Assembly (NCBI RefSeq): GCF_019457515.1
Contig: NZ_CP080421.1
Coordinates: 3,534,001 to 3,598,000 of the forward strand
Length of the DNA stretch: 64,000 bases
Reading direction: 5' to 3'
Source of the DNA: Shewanella mesophila
GTDB lineage: Bacteria > Pseudomonadota > Gammaproteobacteria > Enterobacterales > Shewanellaceae
The notes under the pieces are model-generated. The model did not search any database. It was not told where the DNA came from and worked only from the letters and a program-made list of their open reading frames with translations. A program made the position numbers and the translations under genes. This document shows positions 1 to 9,458 of this stretch, piece after piece (position 1 is the first letter of the stretch; each line of letters begins with the position of its first letter).

Positions 1-1
1 C

Positions 2-589
2 CAGATGTTTACCCAGATACTGTCGCAATTGTCAGCCAGTCAAATCAACCAGCTGGAATCGTCATTAGCGCAATACACACGAGCGATTGACTATGCCAAC
101 ATGCAGCAGGGGTACGAGATCCGCAGTATCACCCCAGAAGACAATCCGCATATTGCCAGAGTCATTCGCAATGTCTCTGCCGAGTATGGTCTAACGCCCG
201 ATAAAGGCTATGGTGTTGCCGATCCCACATTGGATGCCCTGTATCAAGTGTACGATAGGCCCAATGCTCACTATTGGGTTATTGAGTCTAAAAGTCTCAT
301 TTTAGGCGGAGCAGGCATTGCTCCACTTGATGGACACCCAAGTGTCTGCGAGTTACAAAAAATGTATTTTGACAACAAGATACGAGGCAAAGGGTTGGCT
401 AGACGCCTAGCGCTTCAAAGCTTAGATTTCGCTCGTAACCAAGGTTATGACAGCTGCTATTTAGAAACCACGGCATGTTTAAAAGAAGCTGTGTTACTTT
501 ATGAAAATCTGGGCTTTAAGCATCTAGATAAACCACTTGGGAATACCGGGCATGATGCCTGTGAAATCCCCATGATGATTAAACTTTAA
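2..589 (+). CDS. GNAT-family N-acetyltransferase, probably the C-terminal part of a MarR-GNAT fusion (5' end outside window)
   Basis: Acetyl-CoA-dependent acyltransferase of unknown substrate. From the first ATG at 5, residues 37-194 form a GNAT domain: the acetyl-CoA loop KIRGKGLA is at 125-132, preceded by the beta-strand ELQKMYF and followed by LYENLGF, typical of motif B. The first 30 residues ([20 protein letters not shown]) are not part of a GNAT fold and look like the last helix of a MarR-type winged-helix domain. The frame is open to the window edge (codon CAG precedes the ATG), so the true start is probably upstream. MarR-GNAT two-domain proteins are a known architecture. The GNAT call is firm; the fusion is inference. 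Confidence 0.8.
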   Translation, partial: QMFTQILSQLSASQINQLESSLAQYTRAIDYANMQQGYEIRSITPEDNPHIARVIRNVSAEYGLTPDKGYGVADPTLDALYQVYDRPNAHYWVIESKSLILGGAGIAPLDGHPSVCELQKMYFDNKIRGKGLARRLALQSLDFARNQGYDSCYLETTACLKEAVLLYENLGFKHLDKPLGNTGHDACEIPMMIKL

Positions 590-712
590 CCAAAAATTTA
601 ACATAGAAATCATCGAGATAATCTATTAACAAATCGTGAAATAAATTATCTAGTGTTTCACAACAAAGCTTGCTAGCCTCAAAGGTAATCCTTGCTCATT
701 CTGGAGATTTGA

Positions 713-1753
713 ATGGACTATAGACGACTACCACATTCGAGCCTAGACGTTAGTCAGCTTTGCCTCGGCACCATGACCTGGGGCGAACAAAATACCCAAA
801 GCGAAGCATTCGCACAACTCGATTACGCCATAGGTAAAGGGATCAACTTTATCGATACCGCCGAGATGTATCCGGTACCACCAAAAGCAGAAACTCAAGG
901 TGAAACGGAGCGTATTCTAGGTCACTACCTTAAGTCGCGAGGTAACCGAGATAATTTGGTCATCGCCACTAAAGTTGCTGGCCCAGGTGGAAAGAGCGAC
1001 GGTATCCGCGACAATATGGCGCTAGATTGGCGTAATATTCATCAAGCCGTCGATGATTCTCTCGAGCGATTACAGATAGAGACTATCGATCTGTATCAAC
1101 TTCATTGGCCCGATAGAAATACCAATTTCTTCGGTGAACTCTTCTACCAGCAACAAGATTCGGAAAAACTCACCCCGATAATAGAAACCCTGGAGGCATT
1201 AGCTTCGCTCATCGCCGCGGGAAAAATTCGTTATATCGGTGTTTCAAATGAGACTCCTTGGGGTGTGATGAAGTACCTGCGACTCGCTGAAAAACATGGG
1301 CTACCGCGGATCATTAGCGTGCAGAACCCCTACAATCTGCTTAATCGTAGCTTCGAAGTGGGCATGGCAGAGATTGCTCACCGTGAAGAGTTACCGCTAC
1401 TGGCCTACTCACCGTTAGCCTTTGGTGCGTTAAGCGGTAAATATATGGATGATCAATGGCCTGAAGGGGCGCGTTTGACATTGTTTAAGCGCTTCGCTCG
1501 CTATACTGGGTCAAGCATCGCACTCGAAGCAACCAAGGCTTATGTCGAACTGGCTCGTGAATTCAATCTTAGTCCGGCGCAGATGGCGTTGGCCTTCGTT
1601 AATACACGGCAATTTGTCGGCTCAAACATTATCGGGGCAACCAATCTTGAGCAGCTCAAAGAGAATATCGACAGTATCGAGGTGACGCTAAGTGCTCCTT
1701 TGCTTGCCAGACTCAATGAATTAGCAGAGCTATACCGTATTCCCTGCCCATAA
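713..1753 (+). CDS. tas: NADP(H)-dependent aldo/keto reductase Tas
   Basis: Cytoplasmic aldo/keto reductase of 346 aa, the same length as E. coli Tas and close to it throughout (YRRLPHSSLDVSQLCLGT at the N-terminus, GKIRYIGVSNETPWGVM in the middle). The catalytic tetrad is visible: Asp48 and Tyr53 in FIDTAEMYP, Lys87 in IATKVAG, His131 in LHWP. The physiological substrate is not established; E. coli tas was found by suppression of tyrosine auxotrophy. The ATG at 713 has a GGAG ribosome site about 8 bases upstream. Transcribed alone, with a strong hairpin following. Confidence 0.93.
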   Translation: MDYRRLPHSSLDVSQLCLGTMTWGEQNTQSEAFAQLDYAIGKGINFIDTAEMYPVPPKAETQGETERILGHYLKSRGNRDNLVIATKVAGPGGKSDGIRDNMALDWRNIHQAVDDSLERLQIETIDLYQLHWPDRNTNFFGELFYQQQDSEKLTPIIETLEALASLIAAGKIRYIGVSNETPWGVMKYLRLAEKHGLPRIISVQNPYNLLNRSFEVGMAEIAHREELPLLAYSPLAFGALSGKYMDDQWPEGARLTLFKRFARYTGSSIALEATKAYVELAREFNLSPAQMALAFVNTRQFVGSNIIGATNLEQLKENIDSIEVTLSAPLLARLNELAELYRIPCP

Positions 1754-1784
1754 TCTAAGCGAACCTAGCTAAAAAGCCGCTTGC

Positions 1785-1829
1785 AATAGGCGCTAAGATC
1801 TCCCAAGATCTTAGCGCCTATTATTTATT
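1785..1829. terminator. Perfect 17-bp stem-loop, probable tas terminator
   Basis: AATAGGCGCTAAGATCT at 1785-1801 pairs perfectly with 1806-1822 around a 4-base loop. The trailing ATTTATTA is a weak U tract, so it could be a terminator or a transcript-stabilising hairpin between tas and csdA. Confidence 0.6.
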
Positions 1830-1845
1830 ATCCTTGGACCCATCG

Positions 1846-3057
1846 ATGGACGTGAACCTACTGCGTGAGCAGTTTCCTGCACTTGCCCAAACATTAGAGG
1901 GCTATCCTCTATGTTACCTTGATACTGCGGCCACTAGCCAAAAGCCAAAGCAAGTACTCGATGCCATAGCAAACTACTATCAATATGATAACGCCAATGT
2001 CCATCGAGCGGCCCATCAGTTATCGACTCGAGCGACGATAAGATATGAGGCTGTGCGCGACAGCGTACAAGCATTTATTCATGCTAAACGGCGCGAAGAG
2101 ATCATCTTCACCCATGGCACTACCGAGGGCATCAATATGATTGCCCACGGTCTGAGCCAACAAGTCAAAGAAGGCGATATGATCTTAATCGATACCGCGG
2201 CCCATCACGCCAACATCGTACCTTGGCAGATGCTGGCTCAGCACACTGGCGCCATCATAAAACCCATTCCACTCGATGATCAGCTGAGAATCGATCACAA
2301 GGCTTATCTTCAGTTACTTAAAGCGCAGCCCGTAATTGTGGCACTTTGTCACGTATCCAATGTGCTGGGCACGGTAAACCCAGTCAAACAGATGGTGGCG
2401 CAAGCAAAAGCGGTCGGTGCGATAACGGTTATCGATGGCGCTCAAGCGATTGCTCATATGGAAGTAGATGTGCAGCAGATTGATTGTGACTTCTATCTGT
2501 TCTCTGGTCATAAGATGTATGGTCCTACTGGAGTCGGTATTCTTTTTGGTCGTTATCGGCAGCTCGATAAACTTGCCCCCCTACTCACTGGCGGAGAGAT
2601 GATCACCAGCGTGAGCTTCGAAAACACCGAGTTTAATGTTCTGCCTAATCGCCTCGAAGCAGGAACGCCACCCATAAGCGAAGTGATCGGCCTCGGTGAA
2701 GCCATCAGTTTTATCAACGCCTTACCAAAAGAAGAAACCCAAACACGAGAAGCAGAGCTACTTGCCTATCTACATACGTCACTGCGTGGCCTTGGGGATA
2801 TCACTCTTTACGGCGCCCATGATGACAACCTTGGCGCAGTCGCCTTTAATCTGGCCGACGAACACCATCAAGATGTGGGAATACTGCTCGATCAACAAGG
2901 CGTTGCAGTGCGCTGTGGCCATCACTGCGCCATGCCACTGATGCAATCTTTGAATATTAAAGGTTGCTGCCGCGCATCGATTGGGGTTTACACCAATATC
3001 GACGATATCGATCGCTTTATCGATGCGCTAAAATCGGTCAAAGAACTGCTACTCTAA
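1846..3057 (+). CDS. csdA: Cysteine desulfurase, SufS/CsdA family (class II)
   Basis: PLP enzyme that removes sulfur from cysteine, leaving a persulfide that is passed to the SufE-type partner. Numbering from the ATG at 1846, the PLP lysine is about K223 in SGHKMYGPTG and the persulfide cysteine about C357 in VAVRCGHHCAMP, the short class II loop. The only in-frame extension begins with a TTG at 1834 that has no ribosome site; the ATG fits the usual SufS/CsdA N-terminus (REQFPAL). It lies 73 bases before the SufE-family gene and no SufBCD genes are nearby, so CsdA-CsdE is the better name than SufS-SufE. Confidence 0.92.
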   Translation: MDVNLLREQFPALAQTLEGYPLCYLDTAATSQKPKQVLDAIANYYQYDNANVHRAAHQLSTRATIRYEAVRDSVQAFIHAKRREEIIFTHGTTEGINMIAHGLSQQVKEGDMILIDTAAHHANIVPWQMLAQHTGAIIKPIPLDDQLRIDHKAYLQLLKAQPVIVALCHVSNVLGTVNPVKQMVAQAKAVGAITVIDGAQAIAHMEVDVQQIDCDFYLFSGHKMYGPTGVGILFGRYRQLDKLAPLLTGGEMITSVSFENTEFNVLPNRLEAGTPPISEVIGLGEAISFINALPKEETQTREAELLAYLHTSLRGLGDITLYGAHDDNLGAVAFNLADEHHQDVGILLDQQGVAVRCGHHCAMPLMQSLNIKGCCRASIGVYTNIDDIDRFIDALKSVKELLL

Positions 3058-3130
3058 AGTAGAATAAGCAAGCACTAAAAAAAACCGTTAACGGCCAAAA
3101 TGAGCCCGTCGCGATCGAGCAAGGATATTC

Positions 3131-3577
3131 ATGAGTTCATCCCAAATTCCACAGCCAGCAAGGGCGCAATTTCTTGCATTAACCTTCGACAGTGAAGCGA
3201 TATTGGCGCGCTTCAAGCACGCCGCAAACTGGCAGGAGCGTTATAGGGAAATAATGCTACTGGGAAAAACCTTACCTAAACTCGATGACGCCTTACGTGT
3301 TGAACAGGCGCAAGTGCGTGGCTGTGAAAGCAGCGCTTGGCTTTATCACTGTAATATCGAAGGAAAAAACTACTATTTAGCCGACAGCGATGCACGTATT
3401 GTTAAAGGCCTTATCGCATTACTGTTGGCGGTGACACACGGACAGAGTGCACAAACCATCGCCGCCTTAGATATCTATGCCTATTTCGATGAATTAGGGT
3501 TAACGGGTCAACTGAGTCCATCGAGAACCAACGGTTTATTCGCCTTAGCCACGGCCATCAAATCCGAGGCCAAATGA
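3131..3577 (+). CDS. csdE: SufE/CsdE family sulfur acceptor
   Basis: Small (148 aa) cytoplasmic protein that accepts persulfide sulfur from the cysteine desulfurase and stimulates it. The acceptor cysteine is C65 in QVRGCESSAW, matching the SufE V-x-G-C-x-S-x-x-W signature. A GCAAGGA ribosome site lies just upstream of the ATG. It directly follows csdA on the same strand, which supports a dedicated desulfurase-acceptor pair. Confidence 0.9.
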   Translation: MSSSQIPQPARAQFLALTFDSEAILARFKHAANWQERYREIMLLGKTLPKLDDALRVEQAQVRGCESSAWLYHCNIEGKNYYLADSDARIVKGLIALLLAVTHGQSAQTIAALDIYAYFDELGLTGQLSPSRTNGLFALATAIKSEAK

Positions 3578-3745
3578 ACGCTATTTTTATCTCGCTATAA
3601 TTGATCTCTTTACAATATTGGTATTTAGTTAAGCGTGAGCCTTCACAAAAAATTCACGCTCTTACAAAAATAATATAGACATTCCGCTTCGATTAGAGAG
3701 CACTCTAATCGCCTAATGTTGCGGCACGTACTTGGAAAAGACAAG

Positions 3746-4504
3746 ATGACACCAACCTTTGATAAAAAGATACCGGAACACTACTTTCGTAACCACCTAT
3801 TACTCCCTGGATTACTCTTTATCACCATTGTTTCACTCATCGAATGGTCTCATTTTGACCTCACGCTTAGTCAATTCCTATTCCATTTAGAAGGCGGTGT
3901 CGATAGCTGGCCACTGCGCGGTGCCTGGCTAACAGAAACGGTGATCCATAAAGGCGGACGTAACTTCGTCATCCTCCTAGGCCTGATCATTATCGGGTTA
4001 CTCATAGCCAGTATCAAAAAGGTCAATCTTCGACCCTATCGTAAAGGGCTGATATTTATTTTTCTAAGCGTATTAAGCAGTGTGGTATTAGTTCGCTTAG
4101 GCAAATCAATTACCGATATTGATTGCCCATGGAACCTGAAAATGTTTGGCGGCAGCGCCGATTACCACTCACTATTTTCAAGGGTAGGAGATTTAAATTC
4201 ACCTGGACAATGTTTTCCAGCAGGGCACTCTAGCTCTGGATATGCGTGGGTCGTACTCTACTTTTTTGCACTTGCCTATGGCAAGCAGTATCGCTGGCTA
4301 GGACTCTCATTTGGACTCGGACTCGGGATGACATTTGGCCTAGCACAACAATTTAGAGGCGCACATTTTATCTCTCACGATCTATGGAGCCTGGCAATTT
4401 CTTGGTTTAGCGCAGCACTTTTATATTATGTGATGTTTGCCCGCAGCCAAAGCAAGAGCTCACCAGTCATCCAGAGCCAAGACATATCGGCTCTAGAAAA
4501 TTAA
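3746..4504 (+). CDS. PAP2-family membrane phosphatase
   Basis: Integral membrane lipid or isoprenoid phosphatase family protein of about 252 aa. Six hydrophobic segments are visible. The family motifs are present: CFPAGHSSSGYAW matches the PSGH motif, and QFRGAHFISHD matches SR-x5-H-x3-D with Gln in place of Ser; the first motif (GKSITDIDCPW) is weak. The ATG at 3746 has GGA about 10 bases upstream; an earlier in-frame ATG at 3716 lacks a ribosome site and may be the start in other annotations. Substrate unknown (undecaprenyl-PP, phosphatidate and lipid A are all possible). Confidence 0.82.
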   Translation: MTPTFDKKIPEHYFRNHLLLPGLLFITIVSLIEWSHFDLTLSQFLFHLEGGVDSWPLRGAWLTETVIHKGGRNFVILLGLIIIGLLIASIKKVNLRPYRKGLIFIFLSVLSSVVLVRLGKSITDIDCPWNLKMFGGSADYHSLFSRVGDLNSPGQCFPAGHSSSGYAWVVLYFFALAYGKQYRWLGLSFGLGLGMTFGLAQQFRGAHFISHDLWSLAISWFSAALLYYVMFARSQSKSSPVIQSQDISALEN

Positions 4505-4510
4505 CCAGGG

Positions 4511-5875
4511 TTATATCACTGATGCCTGTCGCTTCGTCTGTTCAAACCCCTCATCGAGCCCAATCTGATATTGATTATCCCCTCGAGCTTTAGCAGCATA
4601 CATCGCCTGATCTGCCACATGTAACAAGCCATCAATATTAGCCGCATGTTCAGGAAAAATAGCAATACCTAGACTAGCGTTGATCCCACTAGGTATAATA
4701 TTTAGCGGCTGAGATAACTGATGTGATAGTCGAGTACAGATCTCTTTTGCTTGTTGGTCTAGGCTATTTTCACTAAACAAGTCCTCAACTACCATGACAA
4801 ACTCATCCCCGCCAATACGTGCGACGAGATCGCTAGGCTGCTTAAGTGCAGTTAACCGTTTGGCGCAAGCAACCAAGACCTGATCACCAACTTTATGTCC
4901 TAAGGTGTCGTTAATCTCTTTAAATCCGTTTAGATCAATAAATACCAATGCGACTCTGGTATTTTGTCTCCTCGCTCGTTGAATAGATTTAACTAGGTGC
5001 TGCTCCAGCATCAGGCGATTAGGTAAGCCTGTTAACGCATCATGATGCGCTAAACGATGAAGATGATGTTGCTGCAGTTTTTCTTGGGTAATATCACGGA
5101 CCACGCCCATCATTTTGACGACTTCGCCTTTCTCGTCTTTAACGAGGTTGCCCGTCTCTCTTACCCAGTGAACGCTATTATCGGGCCAAATGACACGATA
5201 CTCTTCATCGTGATTTTCACCAGTTTCGATACACCTCAACTCCCCGGCTCGCACCTTCTGCCGATCCTCTGGATGAACACATGAGTAAAAGAACTTATAA
5301 CTAGGGGTTATTTCACCAACTTTAAATCCAAAGATACCGTATATCGCTTCAGACCAGTAAAGAGTATCGGTACCCACATTCCAATCCCAAGTCCCTATTT
5401 GGGCAAAATATTGACTGCGCTTGAAACGCTCCACATCACCCGCAATATCGTCGCATAGATCTAATTTACGCACTAAAAACAGTAACTCAGCGCCGTTATC
5501 AGTTAAGCGAGTAAAACTTAAATCCATCTGACTGCTATTTAAACTTTTACCATATTGTCGATCGGGACAAGTTATCGACGACAGTTCGCTAATATTATCA
5601 AGCCACTCACCGATGAAACGATGAGATAAATCTTTAGAATCTCTGTCTAAAAGTTGTTGGGCACTGAGATTATGTTGCAACAGATACCCATCGTGACTGA
5701 CTAACAACAAGCCGTCGTCAATATGTTGATTGAGGTTATCAAACGCTTCTTTAATCAGTTCATTCTTATGGGATAAACGGCGATGAGCGACTATCTTAAG
5801 CAGCAAGGATATAACACTCACCAAAGTGAGCGCTGAAATGGTAACGACAATCGCTATTTCTGCAACACTATTCAT
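4511..5875 (-). CDS. Diguanylate cyclase with N-terminal TM, PAS and GGDEF domains
   Basis: Membrane-anchored c-di-GMP synthase of 454 aa. One N-terminal TM segment (residues about 6-29), a weak PAS-like segment (42-140), a clear PAS_3 fold (157-268, with [16 protein letters not shown] and MGVVRDIT), then a GGDEF domain (277-440) with an intact active site GGDEF at 355-359. The product-inhibition I-site position reads QPSD instead of RxxD, so feedback inhibition by c-di-GMP is probably lost. Convergent with the PAP2 gene, six bases apart; likely a single-gene unit. Confidence 0.9.
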   Translation of the reverse strand: MNSVAEIAIVVTISALTLVSVISLLLKIVAHRRLSHKNELIKEAFDNLNQHIDDGLLLVSHDGYLLQHNLSAQQLLDRDSKDLSHRFIGEWLDNISELSSITCPDRQYGKSLNSSQMDLSFTRLTDNGAELLFLVRKLDLCDDIAGDVERFKRSQYFAQIGTWDWNVGTDTLYWSEAIYGIFGFKVGEITPSYKFFYSCVHPEDRQKVRAGELRCIETGENHDEEYRVIWPDNSVHWVRETGNLVKDEKGEVVKMMGVVRDITQEKLQQHHLHRLAHHDALTGLPNRLMLEQHLVKSIQRARRQNTRVALVFIDLNGFKEINDTLGHKVGDQVLVACAKRLTALKQPSDLVARIGGDEFVMVVEDLFSENSLDQQAKEICTRLSHQLSQPLNIIPSGINASLGIAIFPEHAANIDGLLHVADQAMYAAKARGDNQYQIGLDEGFEQTKRQASVI

Positions 5876-6056
5876 GCAGTATCTCTATTATGGAACCCAA
5901 AATAAGAAATTTATGATTTGTGAAGATGTATTGCACTTCCATGTTAATCAAACTCCATTTTCGATATCTAATTCAAGAAAGCCATAATAGATTGACCCAG
6001 ACTGCTATGCACTCATATGTTACAACTATGGGCGATAGCTAGAGCCACAACAGGCC

Positions 6057-6398
6057 CTAATCATCGCGGGTCAACACTTCGAGCAATTCAATATTAAAAC
6101 TCAGATCTGAGTGAGCTTTAATCAAATCACCGATTTGACGTTCACCATAGGCTAGGTGAGCAGGCACATTAAGCTTACGCTTACCACCGACTCGCATTCC
6201 CATCATGCCTAGATCCCACCCCTTGATAACACGCCCCGTACCAATAACACACTGAAACGCCCGTCCCTTATCATATGAGGAATCAAACTTAGTGCCATCG
6301 GACAAAAAACCTTCATATTGCACTGTAATTAACGCGCCTTTCACCGCTGCTTTGCCTTCACCGACTTCGACATCGATAATCTCTAAGTCACTACTCAT
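6057..6398 (-). CDS. FKBP-type peptidyl-prolyl cis-trans isomerase
   Basis: A 113-aa single-domain FKBP with no signal peptide, so cytoplasmic. It carries the FKBP12-like core: VQYEGFLSDGTKFDSSYDKG, VIKGWDLGMMGMRVGGKRKL, VPAHLAYGER and a terminal FNIELLEV strand. It accelerates proline isomerisation during protein folding; a specific client cannot be read from the sequence. It follows the sulfur-trafficking operon on the same strand, separated by a hairpin and about 110 bases. Confidence 0.9.
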   Translation of the reverse strand: MSSDLEIIDVEVGEGKAAVKGALITVQYEGFLSDGTKFDSSYDKGRAFQCVIGTGRVIKGWDLGMMGMRVGGKRKLNVPAHLAYGERQIGDLIKAHSDLSFNIELLEVLTRDD

Positions 6399-6423
6399 TT
6401 AAACTCCTAATGAAGATAAAATA

Positions 6424-6445
6424 AAGCCCCCAATAAAGGAGGCAA
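6424..6445 (-). terminator. Possible terminator of the npsr-yeeE operon
   Basis: On the minus strand GCCTCC (6443-6438) pairs with GGGGGC (6431-6426) with one mismatch, followed by TTTATTTTA. A short stem, so only moderate support. Confidence 0.4.
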
Positions 6446-6509
6446 ATCATAACATAACGGCCCGTTCAGGCGGCGATAATGCAACGCGCTTACCTTATAC
6501 TGATTACCA

Positions 6510-6971
6510 TTAGGTATTATTAACAGCAATAGGTATCGACAGATTGATCTGACGACCCATATATCCCCCTAGCACCATAGCAAACACAAATAGAAAGATA
6601 CTCGGTTCGAAAGAGGCCAAATTGACAATGCCGGGACCGGGACAGATCCCGACCATTCCCCAGCCAAGACCAAATAACACAGAGCCGATAAGCAAAGGCG
6701 CATCTATCGTTCGCTTAGTTGGCAAGTGGTATTGCTTATCGCATACTGGACCTTGTTTAGCTAACACTCTCGGCTTCACTACCAGCAAATATATAGGTAA
6801 ATAGACCGCTAATGCCGCTGACATCACAAACATTAATGAAGGGTCCCACTCTCCAGTTAACAACAAGCTTAAATTTAAAAAACTAATCACCTTCGCAGGA
6901 TCGGCCAGCCCAGATAACATCAAGCCAGTGCCAAAAAGCGTGCCGCATAACAGTGCCATAAATTGCTTCAT
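6510..6971 (-). CDS. YeeE/YedE-family (DUF6691) sulfur-transport membrane protein, second half
   Basis: A 153-aa inner-membrane protein with about four hydrophobic segments and the glycine-rich LFGLGWGMVGICPGPGIVNL signature with its conserved cysteine, typical of the C-terminal half of split YeeE/YedE transporters (PmpA/PmpB type). Twelve bases downstream of the matching half. Full-length YeeE proteins carry thiosulfate; the split forms are linked to movement of reduced sulfur species. The partner order and the persulfide reductase upstream suggest sulfur uptake or export coupled to persulfide reduction. Substrate is inference. Confidence 0.85.
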   Translation of the reverse strand: MKQFMALLCGTLFGTGLMLSGLADPAKVISFLNLSLLLTGEWDPSLMFVMSAALAVYLPIYLLVVKPRVLAKQGPVCDKQYHLPTKRTIDAPLLIGSVLFGLGWGMVGICPGPGIVNLASFEPSIFLFVFAMVLGGYMGRQINLSIPIAVNNT

Positions 6972-6983
6972 ATCAAGATATCC

Positions 6984-7424
6984 CTAGTGAAACACGATGG
7001 CGGCAAGCACACCAACAGAGATAAAAACTAAGGTTGCGACAATGGAACGAGGAGATAAACGACCTATACCACAGATACCATGACCACTGGTGCAACCACT
7101 ACCTAAACTGCACCCGAGCCCAACTAACACGCCCGATATCAACAGCAAGGGAGTCGATACCTCTAAATGACTCATCTCTATCGGCGTAACACCAAACAGT
7201 AGCTCTAGCGGCCCCCCCATGAATAATCCACTCAGTAATAATCCAGCTAAAAAATACCATTGCCAAGCGATCCCTTTGGCATCGCTTTCTCTGCTAGACC
7301 AAAGTGCGCCAGACAGAATGCCACTGATCCCGGCAATTCTGCCATTGAACAAGAGTAACAATATGGCGCCTAAGCCGACTAATAAACCGCCGAGTGATGC
7401 GGTAACGAAGGATGAAAACATCAA
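6984..7424 (-). CDS. YeeE/YedE-family sulfur-transport membrane protein, first half
   Basis: A 146-aa inner-membrane protein with about four TM segments. GLGCSLGSGCTSGHGICG contains the conserved cysteines of the YeeE/YedE family that are thought to relay sulfur through the pore. It lies between the persulfide reductase gene (68 bases upstream) and the second half (12 bases downstream), all on the minus strand, so the three are almost certainly co-transcribed. Confidence 0.87.
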   Translation of the reverse strand: MMFSSFVTASLGGLLVGLGAILLLLFNGRIAGISGILSGALWSSRESDAKGIAWQWYFLAGLLLSGLFMGGPLELLFGVTPIEMSHLEVSTPLLLISGVLVGLGCSLGSGCTSGHGICGIGRLSPRSIVATLVFISVGVLAAIVFH

Positions 7425-7492
7425 ATACCTCTTTCATCTAATACTGAATTGAAAGGTGCCCTAAACCATAGGAGCACCTTGAATATGAGGGA

Positions 7493-9196
7493 TTAAGCCG
7501 TGGCAAACTTATAGGTGCGATAACCACCAATCAGATTACGAGCCTTGTAGCCGTTGTTGACCAGTTGACGGTAGGCCACGTTACCTCGTAAACCGACCTG
7601 ACAATAGATGACGATCTCTTTATCTTTAGGTAGCTCGTCCATACGACCGCGTAACTCATCCACAGGGATATTTAGCGCACCGTCAATGAATCCGCCGTTT
7701 TGCAACTCACCAGGATTACGCACGTCCAGTAACAGTTGATCATCGCTTAGGCTATCGATCTCATCATAGTGAATCGGCATCGCATCGCCTTGCATTATGT
7801 TATAAGCGACGAAAGCCGCCTGATTGATCACATCTTTTGCACTGCCAAACGGCGGCGCATAACTCAGCTCTAGATGCTGTAACTGCGCAATGGTCATCCC
7901 CGCTCGCTGGGCAACCGCCATCACATCGATACGCTTGTCGATACCATCTTTGCCTACGGCCTGGGCGCCAAGGATTTTGCCTGATAGCGGGTCAAATAAC
8001 AGCTTAAAGGAGACCACTTCGGCACCTGGGTAGTAACTGGCATGGCTAGCTGTGTGTACATAGGCTTTTTGATACGCGATCCCCTCTTTCTTCAGCAGCT
8101 TTTCATTCTTACCCGTAGAGGCCACCGCCAAGTCGAAAATTTTACAGATAGCTGTGCCTTGAGTTCCTCCATAGGTTTCTTGACGGCCAAACATGTTATT
8201 GGCAGCCATTCTCCCTTGACGATTAGCAGGCCCAGCCAAGGGAACTAAGCTTGCCTTACCCGTGACGAAATCTTGATCCTCGATGGCATCACCCACAGCG
8301 AAGATAGCGGGATCGCTGGTTTGCATCATCTCATTGGTGTAAATCCCGCCTAAGGGGCCAATCTCTAAGCCCGCATCACGGGCCAGCTGTGTCTCAGGCC
8401 TGACACCTATCGCCATGATTAACAAGTCTGTTTCTAAGGTTTCACCATTACTCAAAGACAAGTTTAAGTGCCCCTTAATATGTTGATGGGCGGTTTCTTC
8501 GCCGGCGGCATCGCTAGCCATATGGGTCTGCGGCACATACTCGACCCCAGACAATGCACTACCCAAACGCAGATCGATCCCCTTTTGTTTGATTTCGACA
8601 TGGGCAAAACCCGCCATTTCACGATCGATTGGTGCCATCACCTGATCGCCTAATTCCAGCAGGGTCGTTTTAATGCCTAAGTGATGCAGTGACTCCATCA
8701 TCTCAAGGCCAATAAAACCACCACCAACCACGGTGGCATGCTCAACATTGTTCATCTGAATCGTCTGTAGAATACGATCCATATCAGGAATGTTGCGCAG
8801 TGAATGGGTCAAAGGATTATCTATGCCAGGAATAGGCGGCACTATTGGCGAGGCACCAGGACTTAGCAGTAAGAAATCATAAGACTCGCTATATTCGCTG
8901 CCATCGCGGACATTTTTTACCGTGACGCTCTTATCCTGACGATTGATGGCAACAACTTCATTCATCACTCGCACATCAACATTAAATCGTGCCTTAAAGC
9001 TCTCAGGAGTCTGTAATACTAAGGCACTTCGTTGGCTGATCTCACCGCTGATATGATAAGGTAGGCCACAATTGGCAAAAGAGACATACTCACCACGCTC
9101 AAACATGATGATTTCAGCATCCTCACTGAGTCTACGTGCCCGTGCTGCTGCAGATGCGCCACCCGCGACGCCACCGATAATAAGTATTTTTTTCAT
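7493..9196 (-). CDS. npsr: NADH-dependent persulfide reductase: FAD-disulfide oxidoreductase fused to rhodanese
   Basis: Flavoprotein of 567 aa combining a CoA-disulfide-reductase-like module with a C-terminal rhodanese domain. The dinucleotide motif GGVAGGASAAARARR is at 8-22, the redox-active C43 in NCGLPYH, a second NAD-binding GGGFIGLEMME mid-protein, and the rhodanese cysteine C532 in IYCQVGLRG. The same arrangement is described for Npsr of Shewanella loihica, which reduces CoA persulfide and polysulfide. The ATG at 9196 is preceded by GAGG; the longer frame to 9226 has no ribosome site. First gene of an operon with two YeeE halves. Confidence 0.9.
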   Translation of the reverse strand: MKKILIIGGVAGGASAAARARRLSEDAEIIMFERGEYVSFANCGLPYHISGEISQRSALVLQTPESFKARFNVDVRVMNEVVAINRQDKSVTVKNVRDGSEYSESYDFLLLSPGASPIVPPIPGIDNPLTHSLRNIPDMDRILQTIQMNNVEHATVVGGGFIGLEMMESLHHLGIKTTLLELGDQVMAPIDREMAGFAHVEIKQKGIDLRLGSALSGVEYVPQTHMASDAAGEETAHQHIKGHLNLSLSNGETLETDLLIMAIGVRPETQLARDAGLEIGPLGGIYTNEMMQTSDPAIFAVGDAIEDQDFVTGKASLVPLAGPANRQGRMAANNMFGRQETYGGTQGTAICKIFDLAVASTGKNEKLLKKEGIAYQKAYVHTASHASYYPGAEVVSFKLLFDPLSGKILGAQAVGKDGIDKRIDVMAVAQRAGMTIAQLQHLELSYAPPFGSAKDVINQAAFVAYNIMQGDAMPIHYDEIDSLSDDQLLLDVRNPGELQNGGFIDGALNIPVDELRGRMDELPKDKEIVIYCQVGLRGNVAYRQLVNNGYKARNLIGGYRTYKFATA

Positions 9197-9458
9197 CTTA
9201 ATGCCTCTAATTCCTACCCAAACCAAGTCATGGCCGAAAGTGTATTACATTCGTTATTACATGCAAATTTGTTTTATTAGAAAAATCTAAGTGAAAATTT
9301 GAAACAGTGATCTCGGTTCAACTTATGGCATTTTACAAATAAATCTTGCTATTAAGATTGATCTGCCACTCAGCAACAATGTCTGACAAGTTTCCCCTTT
9401 ACAGCGCTCACTCAGCCACATAAGATCCAGCCACTCTACGCAAAAGAAAGATATCTCA

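Noticed and set aside
2314..2511. Antisense frame inside csdA
   Set aside because: Shadow of a well-supported gene. The same applies to the many antisense frames in mrcB, hrpB, pepB, lldP and dld.
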